NCBI RefSeq assembly: GCF_019890675.1
Contig: NZ_JAIOAA010000004.1
Coordinates: 310,001-374,000 of the forward strand
Source of the DNA: Micromonospora sp. PLK6-60
GTDB taxonomy: Bacteria; Actinomycetota; Actinomycetes; Mycobacteriales; Micromonosporaceae
DNA: 64,000 nt
Direction of reading: 5' to 3'
Shown: in pieces, positions 7,672 through 15,194 of the stretch
Numbering within the stretch: position 1 is the first letter of the stretch
Layout of the letters: every line of letters begins with the position of its first letter
The notes under the pieces: model-generated
Database searches by the model: none
Told to the model about the DNA's origin: nothing
The model's input: the letters and a program-made list of their open reading frames with translations, nothing else
Made by a program: the position numbers and the translations under genes

Positions 7672-8517
7672 ATGGACCGCGCAGCACTTGCCGACTTCCT
7701 GCGCCGCCGCCGGGAGGCGCTGCGACCCGGCGACGTCGGCCTGCCCGTGGGCGCCCGCCGACGCGCCCCCGGCCTGCGCCGCGAGGAGGTCGCCGCCCTC
7801 GCCACCATGTCCACCGACTACTACACCCGCCTCGAACAGCGGCGCGGCCCGCAGCCGAGCACCCCACTGCTGGCCGCCCTCGCCCGGGCGCTGCGGCTGA
7901 CCGGCCAGGAACGCGACTACCTGTTTCGGGTGGCCGGGCACAACCCGCCGACGCCGGTCTCCGACACCACCCACGTCGCCCCGGCGCTGCTGCGGGTGCT
8001 GGACCGGCTGGCCGACACCCCGGCGCTGATCCTGTCCAACCTCGGCGAGACCCTCGTGCAGAACCGGCTGGCCGAGGCGCTCTTCGGCGACCGGTCCGGC
8101 TACACCGGCCTGGCCCGCAGCGAGATCTACCGCTGGTTCACCGACCCGGCCGAGCGGCTGCGCTATCCGCCCGACGACCGGGATCGGCAGAGCCGCGCCC
8201 AGGTCGCCAACCTGCGCGCCGCGTACGGGTCGATGGGTCCCCGCTCCCGCGCCGGTGAGCTGGTGCGCGCCCTGCAGAAAACCAGCCCGGAGTTCGCGGC
8301 GCTGTGGGAACGGCACGAGGTCGCCCAGCGCTTCGCCGACCACAAGACGCTGATCCACCCGGAACTCGGCCCGATCGAGCTGGACTGCCAGGTGCTGTTC
8401 ACCGAGGACCAGTCGCAGGCGCTGCTGGTGCTGACCGCACCGCCGCGCAGCGAAGGGGACGAGAAACTGCGGCTGCTCGCGGTGCTCGGCACCGAACGCT
8501 TCCCCGCCGGCGCGTAG
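7672..8517 (+). CDS. Helix-turn-helix transcriptional regulator, MmyB-like
   Basis: 281 residues from ATG 7672. The N-terminal XRE-type HTH spans about residues 5-80 with the hallmark RRRAPGLRREEVAALATMS and DYYTRLEQRRGPQPS. It is followed by the MmyB-like ligand-binding domain: NRLAEALFGD, a central WFTDPAERLRYPP, and a C-terminal HPELGPIELDCQVL segment. Actinobacterial members bind fatty-acid-like ligands and commonly repress an adjacent divergent SDR gene. The arrangement here (divergent SDR, palindrome between) fits that pattern. The ligand cannot be determined from sequence. Confidence 0.88.
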   Translation: MDRAALADFLRRRREALRPGDVGLPVGARRRAPGLRREEVAALATMSTDYYTRLEQRRGPQPSTPLLAALARALRLTGQERDYLFRVAGHNPPTPVSDTTHVAPALLRVLDRLADTPALILSNLGETLVQNRLAEALFGDRSGYTGLARSEIYRWFTDPAERLRYPPDDRDRQSRAQVANLRAAYGSMGPRSRAGELVRALQKTSPEFAALWERHEVAQRFADHKTLIHPELGPIELDCQVLFTEDQSQALLVLTAPPRSEGDEKLRLLAVLGTERFPAGA

Positions 8518-8637
8518 TCAGCGATCCTGGCCGCGCGCCTTGCGGCTCAGCGGTCCTGGCCGCGCGCCGTGCGGCTCAGCGGTCCTGGCGGCGCGCCTGC
8601 GGCCAGGCGTCAGCGGTCCTGGCCGCGCGCCTTGATG
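8518..8637. repeat. Four imperfect tandem copies of the 3' end of the following gene
   Basis: A unit of about 29-34 bp beginning TCAGCGGTCCTGGCCGCGCG is repeated four times. The last copy is the real 3' end of the minus-strand gene that stops at 8610, including its stop codon; the three others lie beyond it. They look like slippage duplicates of the gene end. Each copy can form a short GC-rich hairpin, so the array might also assist termination. Confidence 0.7.
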
Positions 8638-8933
8638 ACTTTGAAGGTGCCCTGGATGGTCCAGAAGATCCCCAGCAGGACACCGATCGCGCCGAACGCG
8701 AGCAGCACCAGGATCAGGAAGCCGACGAACTTCACGCCGGGGAAGTCGTGCCCGGTCGCGAGGTAACCCACCCCGCAGCCGAGGACCAGCAGGACCAGAC
8801 CGCCGCCCAGGAACGCCAGCCCGTCCTTCAGCTTGTCGCTGGCGACCTTTGCCGGCTCAAGGTGGGGCGGTACGGGCGGGGCGGGGTTCGGCTGTGCGGG
8901 CGGTTCCTGACCAGGCTGCGGCTGATCGGTCAT
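8610..8933 (-). CDS. Small membrane protein, two TM segments
   Basis: 107 residues from ATG 8933. A Pro/Gln-rich cytoplasmic N-terminus (about 35 residues) is followed by two predicted transmembrane helices (GLAFLGGGLVLLVLGCGVGYL and FVGFLILVLLAFGAIGVLLGIFW, split by a short loop) and a basic tail ending KARGQDR. I do not recognise a family with a known function. Its 3' end has been duplicated downstream as four tandem copies, an unusual feature described separately. Confidence 0.6.
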   Translation of the reverse strand: MTDQPQPGQEPPAQPNPAPPVPPHLEPAKVASDKLKDGLAFLGGGLVLLVLGCGVGYLATGHDFPGVKFVGFLILVLLAFGAIGVLLGIFWTIQGTFKVIKARGQDR

Positions 8934-9036
8934 TGCGGGGCTCCTGTCCACGTGATCGGGGCGAAGGGTAGCGTGCCGAGCCGGTGGAGGTCTGCCCCGG
9001 TCCGATCGACATCCAGCGATCAATCGGTGGGGGCGG

Positions 9037-9378
9037 GTGGCCGGGCGTCTGGCGCTTGGCGGCGAGGCGCAGCCACCGGAAGATGGGCCGGTGGATGATG
9101 CGCGACGTCGGCAGCTCCGCGCCGCCTACCGGAACGCCGAGGCGGCGGCGCGCGCCGCCCTGATGCCGATCAGCGAGGAGCAGCTCACTGCCCTGATCGG
9201 GTACGTGGACGAGCGGGTTGTCACGGACGGCTGTGACCACACGACCCGGTTCGCCGAGCTGTGGGCCGAGCGGAATCCGGTGGACTGGGCGCGGCTCGGC
9301 GCCGGGCTCGCGGAGTTCGGCGGCTACTGCGACTGCGAGATCGTGATGAACTGTGCGCCGGAAGACGTCTTCCGCTGA
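9037..9378 (+). CDS. DUF2695 family protein
   Basis: Up to 113 residues. ATG 9037 is the first start; GTG 9091 would give 95 residues beginning with the charged helix and is also plausible. The conserved family core is clear: MPISEEQLTALIGYVDERV, GCDHTTRFAELW, and LAEFGGYCDCEIVMN near the C-terminus. The Cys-rich GYCDCE and the CDH motif suggest metal binding, though no function is known. The following short gene begins 9 bp downstream, so both may be cotranscribed. Confidence 0.7.
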   Translation: MAGRLALGGEAQPPEDGPVDDARRRQLRAAYRNAEAAARAALMPISEEQLTALIGYVDERVVTDGCDHTTRFAELWAERNPVDWARLGAGLAEFGGYCDCEIVMNCAPEDVFR

Positions 9379-9387
9379 GCCACCGAC

Positions 9388-9660
9388 ATGCCGGCCGTCG
9401 GCGAGCACGGGCGACCCGAACACCTCAGCGATGACAGCTTCCTCTACGCCCGGTGCGCGGTGGTGGTCGCCGGGCGCAGCGCCTTTGCCTCGGTTCTCGA
9501 CAACCCGGCCAACTTCGCTCGCTTCACGACCGCGGAAGCCGCGCACGCCGAGTCGATCCTGGACGTGGCCTCCGACGCGTACCAGGAGAAGACAGGGCGC
9601 GACTGGGACCATGTCGAGGAGTACGACTACGAGACCGGCTCCAACGAGGAATTGTGGTAG
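9388..9660 (+). CDS. Small protein resembling the C-terminal half of DUF4240
   Basis: 90 residues. The sequence FLYARCAVVVAGRSAFASVL and later ILDVASDAYQEKTGRDW match the pattern of the second half of DUF4240 proteins (a residue run with GR near the middle and a VA..AYEEKTG motif). The normal N-terminal half of that family is absent; the open frame begins mid-domain after the DUF2695 gene. It may be a truncated remnant or a short family variant. The assignment is from memory of the family pattern and is tentative. Confidence 0.45.
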   Translation: MPAVGEHGRPEHLSDDSFLYARCAVVVAGRSAFASVLDNPANFARFTTAEAAHAESILDVASDAYQEKTGRDWDHVEEYDYETGSNEELW

Positions 9661-9687
9661 GGCCGCGCTGGCGGCGCTGACCGCTGG

Positions 9688-10155
9688 TCAGCGCGCCGTT
9701 TCGACGTACGCCGCCAGGTTGGCCAGCGAGGAGGCGATCCCCGCCTCGTGGTCCGCCTGGTCGATGCCGGGTGGCACGCCGGTGGCGGTCACCGTCACCT
9801 CGGTCCCCGCGCCGGTGGCGGCGAGGTGCCAGGTCATCGTCATGGTGCCCGCGTACGCCGGGTCGTCGGAGGCGAACACGGCCCGCTGCACCACCCGCTC
9901 GGCCGGCACCAGGTCGGCGAAGTCGACGTCCACGACGTCCGTCGCGTCGCACGACTTGCCCGGGCTGTCGGCCGAGTCGAGGTAGGTGAGGACCATCCGG
10001 AACCCGCCACCGGGGCGAGGATCCCACCGCGCGATCCGCCCGCGCATGCCCTCGGGCGGCAGCCACGCCTCCAGCGAATCCCGGTCGAGCAGGGCGTCGT
10101 AGATCGTCGCCGGTGGTGCCCCGATCACCCGGCTGGCCCGGTCGGTCCTGTCCAT
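9688..10155 (-). CDS. SRPBCC (AHSA1-like) family protein
   Basis: 155 residues from ATG 10155. The START/Bet v1-like fold is indicated by an N-terminal IGAPPATIYDALLDRDSLEAWLPP, a GGGFRMVLTY strand, and a C-terminal helix beginning QADHEAGIASSLANLAAYVE. AHSA1-like members are small ligand-binding or stress-linked proteins; ligand unknown. It stands alone between convergent and divergent neighbours, and a strong hairpin (10228-10273) separates it from the metalloprotease region. Confidence 0.85.
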   Translation of the reverse strand: MDRTDRASRVIGAPPATIYDALLDRDSLEAWLPPEGMRGRIARWDPRPGGGFRMVLTYLDSADSPGKSCDATDVVDVDFADLVPAERVVQRAVFASDDPAYAGTMTMTWHLAATGAGTEVTVTATGVPPGIDQADHEAGIASSLANLAAYVETAR

Positions 10156-10227
10156 GGCCCGATCCTATGACTCGGCTTCGGCCGGCCCACGGCGATCGTC
10201 CGCCGGATGAACGAGGTCTGAGCCAAG

Positions 10228-10273
10228 CGAACGCCCGGGTGCCTGCCGTGTGGGGCAGACACCCGGGCGTTCG
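10228..10273. terminator. Intrinsic hairpin upstream of the repeat element
   Basis: A near-perfect 20-bp stem with arms CGAACGCCCGGGTGCCTGCC and its complement (one mismatch) closes a loop of about 6 nt. There is no T-tract, as is usual in high-GC actinobacteria. It lies between the SRPBCC start and the 3' end of the metalloprotease gene and would stop transcripts arriving from the protease side. Confidence 0.65.
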
Positions 10274-10291
10274 ACGCTCCCCGGCGAGCGG

Positions 10292-10350
10292 GGTGTTAAG
10301 AAGGGGCCCCTGCTATGCAGAATGCGTTAACAAGGGCACCCTCCTTTCAC
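10292..10350. repeat. GTTAA(G/C)AAGGG interspersed-type repeat element
   Basis: Contains GTTAAGAAGGGG at 10295 and GTTAACAAGGG at 10326, 31 bp apart, flanking GCCCCTGCTATGCAGAATGC. I recall elements of this composition being scattered in intergenic regions of Micromonospora genomes. Only one element is present in this window, so repetition elsewhere is from memory and unverified. Confidence 0.45.
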
Positions 10351-10351
10351 C

Positions 10352-12559
10352 TCAGCCGGGCTGGACTACGTTGTTGACCTTGAGGGTGTAGGGGGCGTAC
10401 TGCTGGACCTGCTCGGTCGGCTCGTCGTAGGCGACCACGGCGACCACCTTCGGGAACAGGTAGAGCAGCGCCAGCTGCACCGGGTTCAGCGTGACGCTGG
10501 ACTTGCCGTCGAACTGGAGCTGGAGCGCGATCGAGTGCTTCTCGTCCAGGCCGATCAGCCGCAGGTTCCAGTTGTGCACGGTCGCCGGCTTGATCTCGCT
10601 GGGCGAGTCGAACGGGGCGAGGCTGCTGCCGTCGCTGACCGTGCTGCCGCCGACGGTGATGTCGTCGATGAGCAGGCCGCCCTCGTTGACGCCGCCGTCG
10701 CTGACGTACCGGAAGCCGAGCAGGATGCTCTTGCCGGCGTACGCGGACAGGTCGTAGCTGTGCGGCTCGAACCCGTCGGTGGTGCCGTTCAGCGCCGGGC
10801 CGAGCGGACCGTCGACGGTCTTGTCACCGGGAATCGCGGTGTAGGTCGCGCCGCCGTCGGTGGAGACGGTGACGTACCCGTAGTCGAAGCCGGCCTCGGC
10901 GCCGTACTTGGCGAGGAAGCGCAGCGTCGGGTCGGTCGTCGGCACGGTCACCGGGGTGACCGCGGCGGCGTCGGTGTTGTTGGCGTTGCCGGAGAAGAGC
11001 ACCGGGTTGCCGGGCCGGTCGGGGTCGTTGTTGACCACGGTCCAGGCCAGCGGCTGCGACGGCAGGGTCTTGGCGCCGGTGAACGACACCGACCGCAGGT
11101 CACGGCCGCGCAGCACCGTGCCGTCGGCCTTCTGCAGCGGGACGAAGTCGGCCCCGTTGGGCGCCGCGCCGGGGGTGGCGTAGGCGGCCGGGTTGGCCAG
11201 GTTGACCGTGGAGCGCAGGCTCTTGGCGGTCACCCGGCTCTTCGGTACGCCGAGCATGACGCCCTTGCGCTCGCCGACGATCTTGTCGACCAGCGTCATC
11301 GTCTGGTAGTCGTGGATCACCTGGTACATGTCCTTGGCGCCCTCGGCGGCCAGCGCCGCCTTGAGGCTGGCCAGCCCCTGCCGCTCCCCGTCGCGGTGCA
11401 GCCGGGACAGGATGTCCGCGCCGTACCGGTCGTACAGGAACTGCATGAACGAGTACGCGTTGCCGTAGTCGGCGAGCACCGCGTTCGGGTTCGGGCTCTC
11501 GCCCCACAGGGTGAGCGAGTTCTCCGGCCCGCCGCAGTCGCGCGGGTTGGTGTTGTACGGCGTCTGTACCGTGCCGAAGCCCTGGTAGCAGTAGAGGTGG
11601 CTGTCGGCGCCCCGGTCGTAGACGGTGGCCGTGGTGTCGACGTAGCCGACCAGCGTCTGCGCGTAGTCCGACAGGCCCTCGTTGATCCAGGACGTCTCGA
11701 ACGGGTCGGTGTAGTAGTGCGCCAGGTGCTGCCACTCGTGCGCGAAGGTGCCCTCGTACAGGTGCGGGCGGGCCGGGCGGCTGGTGCACAGGTCGTCGGT
11801 CGGCTCGTTCGGCGGGTTGGCGCCGGTGCGGTGCGCCCAGTCGAACGCGTCGATGGTCATCACGTTGCGGTCGAACAACTCGTTGAGCTGCGACGAGAAG
11901 AAGCCGGCGATGTAGGTCGGGGCGGCCGGGAAGGTGTAGTAGTTGTCGTCCCGTACGTTGTCGACCAGGGTGACGGTCTTGTTGCCGCCGCCGGTGTAGT
12001 CGCCGCCGTTGCCGCTGGCGTCCGGCCCGAGCAGCGCGTTGCTGCCGTCGCGGTCCGGCGGCGTGCTGAACGCCGCCGTCTCCTTCGGGTACATGTTGTT
12101 GTCGAACTCGTCGACCAGGGCCGTCACCTGCGCGTCGGTGACCTCGGTCGAGTTGGCGATCTGGGTGCGGCAGTCACCGGCTGGGAAGGCGATGTCGTTC
12201 GCGACCCAGACCTCGATGTTCTTGCCGACGCCGCGCAGCGTGTAGTTCTTGCGGTAGTACGTGCCCTGGTAGTCGTCGAGCCCGAGCCACTGCCGGACGG
12301 TGCCGACCGGCGGGGTGTCGGCCGCCGCCTGCCGCTGCGACCGGGCCTGCGCCCGCGCCTGGTAGCGCGACGGGGTGTCGACCTTCTTGCCGTCGACGCT
12401 GAAGTCCTTGCGGGGCAGTTCCCGGACGTCGCTGGTCCGGGACTGCTTGCCCGCGTCCGGCGCGGCGGGTGCGGCCGACGCGCCGGAGGCGGGGATGACG
12501 CTGAGCAGAGGTGCGACGAGTGTGATGGCTGCTGCGCCGGCGAGGCGGCTGCGTGCCAT
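10352..12559 (-). CDS. Secreted zinc metalloprotease, immune-inhibitor-A-like
   Basis: 735 residues from ATG 12559. A signal peptide (MARSRLAGAAAITLVAPLL, cleavage near ASA-AP) leads into a propeptide-like region. The catalytic domain has HEWQHLAHYY (HExxH zinc motif) followed by INEGLSDYAQ, whose Glu is the likely third zinc ligand. Downstream a beta-rich region (NPVLFSGNANNTDAAAVTPV, then VSTDGGATYTAIPG and a DDITVGG turn) is a MAM/jellyroll-like module seen in secreted M6-type proteases. Expected to degrade extracellular protein. A perfect GTTGCC/GGCAAC palindrome sits about 90 bp upstream. Starting further upstream would add a basic, non-signal sequence, so ATG 12559 is preferred. Confidence 0.82.
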   Translation of the reverse strand: MARSRLAGAAAITLVAPLLSVIPASGASAAPAAPDAGKQSRTSDVRELPRKDFSVDGKKVDTPSRYQARAQARSQRQAAADTPPVGTVRQWLGLDDYQGTYYRKNYTLRGVGKNIEVWVANDIAFPAGDCRTQIANSTEVTDAQVTALVDEFDNNMYPKETAAFSTPPDRDGSNALLGPDASGNGGDYTGGGNKTVTLVDNVRDDNYYTFPAAPTYIAGFFSSQLNELFDRNVMTIDAFDWAHRTGANPPNEPTDDLCTSRPARPHLYEGTFAHEWQHLAHYYTDPFETSWINEGLSDYAQTLVGYVDTTATVYDRGADSHLYCYQGFGTVQTPYNTNPRDCGGPENSLTLWGESPNPNAVLADYGNAYSFMQFLYDRYGADILSRLHRDGERQGLASLKAALAAEGAKDMYQVIHDYQTMTLVDKIVGERKGVMLGVPKSRVTAKSLRSTVNLANPAAYATPGAAPNGADFVPLQKADGTVLRGRDLRSVSFTGAKTLPSQPLAWTVVNNDPDRPGNPVLFSGNANNTDAAAVTPVTVPTTDPTLRFLAKYGAEAGFDYGYVTVSTDGGATYTAIPGDKTVDGPLGPALNGTTDGFEPHSYDLSAYAGKSILLGFRYVSDGGVNEGGLLIDDITVGGSTVSDGSSLAPFDSPSEIKPATVHNWNLRLIGLDEKHSIALQLQFDGKSSVTLNPVQLALLYLFPKVVAVVAYDEPTEQVQQYAPYTLKVNNVVQPG

Positions 12560-12645
12560 TGGCCCCCCTATGGGTGAGGTTGGTCCGATCCGCCGGGAGC
12601 TGTGTCCGCGCGGCCGGGATGCCATCCACGTTCGTACTGCTAAAC

Positions 12646-12660
12646 GTTGCCTTTGGCAAC
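12646..12660. promoter_or_regulatory. GTTGCC-TTT-GGCAAC palindrome
   Basis: A perfect 6-bp inverted repeat with a 3-bp spacer in the 246-bp region between the divergent metalloprotease and acylase genes, within an AT-richer stretch. It is positioned to act as an operator for one or both secreted enzymes. No regulator gene is adjacent. Confidence 0.45.
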
Positions 12661-12773
12661 ATCTGCGCCAGGACAATTTTCTGCGGAGGGGGTGCCCGGC
12701 GGCGGATGACGCGGCCTGCCGCGACGGCTAGCGTCAGTCGGGAATGGACACCCGCACCCCCGGAGGACCAGCG

Positions 12774-12809
12774 ATGTTCCACCCCCACCGGCGGCGGACG
12801 GCCCGATGA
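12774..12809 (+). CDS. Putative 11-residue leader peptide overlapping the acylase start
   Basis: ATG 12774 encodes MFHPHRRRTAR and its TGA overlaps the acylase ATG as ATGA. The only good ribosome-binding site here (GGAGGACC) sits in front of this mini-ORF rather than the acylase, so acylase translation may be coupled to it. It could also simply be chance; there is no conservation evidence in hand. Confidence 0.35.
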   Translation: MFHPHRRRTAR

Positions 12810-15151
12810 GGTCACGCCTGCTCGCCGCCACCACCACCCTCGCCTGCCTCGGCGCCGCCGCGCTCACCGTCGGCTCCGGCACCGCCGCCGCGCACGCCGG
12901 CGGCTACTCCGCCCTCATCCAGCGCGCCTCCTACGGCGTCCCGCACATCACCGCCCGCGACTTCGCCGGCCTCGGCTTCGGCGTCGGCTACGCCCAGGCC
13001 GAGGACAACATCTGCCTGATCGCCGAGAACATCGTGACGGTCAACGCCCAACGCTCCCGCTGGTTCGGCGCGACCGGCACCGCCGCCCGCAACGTCACCA
13101 GCGACCTGTTCCACCAGAAGGCGATCGACGACCGGACCGTCGAACGGCTGCTCGACGGCCGCCGCGACGGCCTGCACGCGCCCTCGCATGAGGTCCGCGA
13201 CCAGGTCCGCGGCTTCGCCGCCGGCTACAACGCCTACCTGCGCCGCACCGGCGCCGCGAAGCTCACCGACCCGGCCTGCGCCGGCCAGCCCTGGGTACGC
13301 CCCATCACCGAACTCGACCTGTGGCGGGCCAACTGGGCGCGGATGGTCCGGGCCAGCTCCGGCGCGCTCGCCGACGGCATCGTCGCCGCCGCCCCACCCA
13401 CCGCCGGGGCCACCGCGCTGCCCGCGCCCGGGGCCGCGGCGGTCGTCGCCGCCCGCGACGGCGCGCCCGCCGGAGTGGGCAGCAACGCGTACGGGCTGGG
13501 CCGCCAGGCCACCGCCGGCGGCGGCGGGATGCTGCTGGCCAACCCGCACTTCCCGTGGGACGGCAACGAACGGTTCTACCGGATGCACCTCAAGGTCCCC
13601 GGCCGCTACGACGTCGAAGGCGCCGCCCTGGTCGGCGACCCCCTGGTCGAGATCGGCCACAACGGGCGGCTGGCGTGGAGCCACACCGTCTCCACCGCCC
13701 GCCGCTTCGTCTGGCACCGGCTCGCCCTCGTCCCCGGCGACCCGACCAGCTACTACTACGACGGCAAGCCCCGCAAGATGACCACCCGCACGGTCACCGT
13801 GCAGACCCCCGCCGGACCGGTCAGCCGCACCCGCTACGACACCCACTTCGGCCCGGTCGTGGTGGTGCCCGGCACCTTCGGCTGGACCGCCGACGCCGCG
13901 TACGCGATCACCGACGCCAACGCGACGAACAACCGCGCGCTGGACGGCTGGCTCGCCATGGGCCGGGCCCGGTCCGTGGCTGAGCTGCGCACCGAGCTGG
14001 ACCGGCGGCAGTTCCTGCCCTGGGTCAACGTCATCGCCGCCGACCGGGACGGCAAGGCCCTCTACGCCGACCACTCGGTCGTGCCCCGGGTGACCGACGA
14101 CCTCGCCGCCGCCTGCATCCCGGCCCCGTTCCAGCCGCTCTACGCCAGCAGCGGCCAGGCCGTCCTGGACGGCTCCCGCTCCGCCTGCGAGCTGGGCCGC
14201 GACCGGGACGCCGCGGTGCCCGGCATCCTCGGCCCGGCGCACCTGCCCACGCTGGTGCGCGCCGACTACGTCACCAACTCCAACGACAGCTACTGGCTGG
14301 CCAACCCCGCCCAGCGCCTCGAAGGCTTCCCGCGCATCGTCGGCGACGAGCGCACCGAACGCAGCCTGCGTACCCGCCTCGGCCTGCTCCAGGTCCAGCA
14401 GCGCATCGCCGGCACCGACGGCCTCGGCCGCGCCGGCTTCACCACCGGCACGCTCTGGTCGGTCATGTTCGGCAACCGGGCGTACGGCGGCGAGCTGGTC
14501 CGCGACGACCTGGTGCGATCGTGTACGGCCGACCCGGCCGCCACCGCCTCCGACGGCACCCCGGTCGACCTCACTGCCGCCTGTGCGGCGCTGCGCGGCT
14601 GGGACCTGCGGGTCGACCTGGACAGCCGGGGCGCGCACCTGTTCACCGAGTTCGTGCTGGCCGGCGGGCTGCGCTTCGCCGACCGGTTCGACGTCGCCGC
14701 CCCGGTCACCACCCCGGCCCGGCTCGGCGACGACCCGAAGGTCCGCACCGCCCTCGCCGACGCCGTCCGCAAGCTGGCCGGCATCCCGCTCGACGCCCGT
14801 TTGGGCGACATCCAGACCGAGCCGCGCGGCGACCAGCGCATCCCGATCCACGGCGGGCGCGCCGAGGCCGGCATCTTCAACATGATCATCAACGATCGGG
14901 TCCCCGGTGTCGGGTACCCGAAGGTGCGGCACGGCTCGTCCTTCGTGCTGGCCGTCGAGCTGGGCCGCGACGGGCCGTCCGGCCGGCAGATCCTCACCTA
15001 CTCGCAGTCCGCCAACCCCAACTCACCCTGGTACGCCGACCAGACCCGGCTGTACTCGGGCAAGGGCTGGGACACCATCAAGTTCACCGAACGGCAGTTG
15101 CGCGCCGACCCGAACCTGGTCTCCTACCGGGTGGGGGAGAGCCGCCGCTGA
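12806..15151 (+). CDS. Secreted penicillin/acyl-homoserine-lactone acylase family protein (aculeacin acylase-like)
   Basis: 781 residues with a signal peptide (about residues 1-31, ending AAAHA). It is an Ntn-hydrolase precursor: the alpha chain contains ASYGVPHITA and GVGYAQAEDNICL, and the beta chain should begin at the serine of GVGSNAYGLG (about residue 226), the autocatalytic cleavage site and nucleophile. The following LLANPHFPW and EIGHNGRLAWSHTVS are typical. Relatives from Actinoplanes and Streptomyces deacylate lipopeptides such as aculeacin or N-acyl-homoserine lactones; the substrate here is unknown. Acting outside the cell, it could inactivate competitor antibiotics or signals. 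A strong terminator hairpin follows at 15158-15188. Confidence 0.88.
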   Translation: MRSRLLAATTTLACLGAAALTVGSGTAAAHAGGYSALIQRASYGVPHITARDFAGLGFGVGYAQAEDNICLIAENIVTVNAQRSRWFGATGTAARNVTSDLFHQKAIDDRTVERLLDGRRDGLHAPSHEVRDQVRGFAAGYNAYLRRTGAAKLTDPACAGQPWVRPITELDLWRANWARMVRASSGALADGIVAAAPPTAGATALPAPGAAAVVAARDGAPAGVGSNAYGLGRQATAGGGGMLLANPHFPWDGNERFYRMHLKVPGRYDVEGAALVGDPLVEIGHNGRLAWSHTVSTARRFVWHRLALVPGDPTSYYYDGKPRKMTTRTVTVQTPAGPVSRTRYDTHFGPVVVVPGTFGWTADAAYAITDANATNNRALDGWLAMGRARSVAELRTELDRRQFLPWVNVIAADRDGKALYADHSVVPRVTDDLAAACIPAPFQPLYASSGQAVLDGSRSACELGRDRDAAVPGILGPAHLPTLVRADYVTNSNDSYWLANPAQRLEGFPRIVGDERTERSLRTRLGLLQVQQRIAGTDGLGRAGFTTGTLWSVMFGNRAYGGELVRDDLVRSCTADPAATASDGTPVDLTAACAALRGWDLRVDLDSRGAHLFTEFVLAGGLRFADRFDVAAPVTTPARLGDDPKVRTALADAVRKLAGIPLDARLGDIQTEPRGDQRIPIHGGRAEAGIFNMIINDRVPGVGYPKVRHGSSFVLAVELGRDGPSGRQILTYSQSANPNSPWYADQTRLYSGKGWDTIKFTERQLRADPNLVSYRVGESRR

Positions 15152-15157
15152 CCTTGT

Positions 15158-15188
15158 GGAGCGCGGGCCGCTGGTCGGCCCGCGCTCC
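15158..15188 (+). terminator. Intrinsic hairpin after the acylase gene
   Basis: GGAGCGCGGGCC pairs with GGCCCGCGCTCC around a 7-nt loop, 7 bp after the acylase stop. It also lies just beyond the 3' end of the DarG gene on the other strand, so it may act in both directions. Confidence 0.75.
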
Positions 15189-15194
15189 TTCCGG

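Noticed and set aside
10535..12577. A 680-codon plus-strand frame
   Set aside because: Antisense to the metalloprotease with HEWQH; no domain signal in the peptide.
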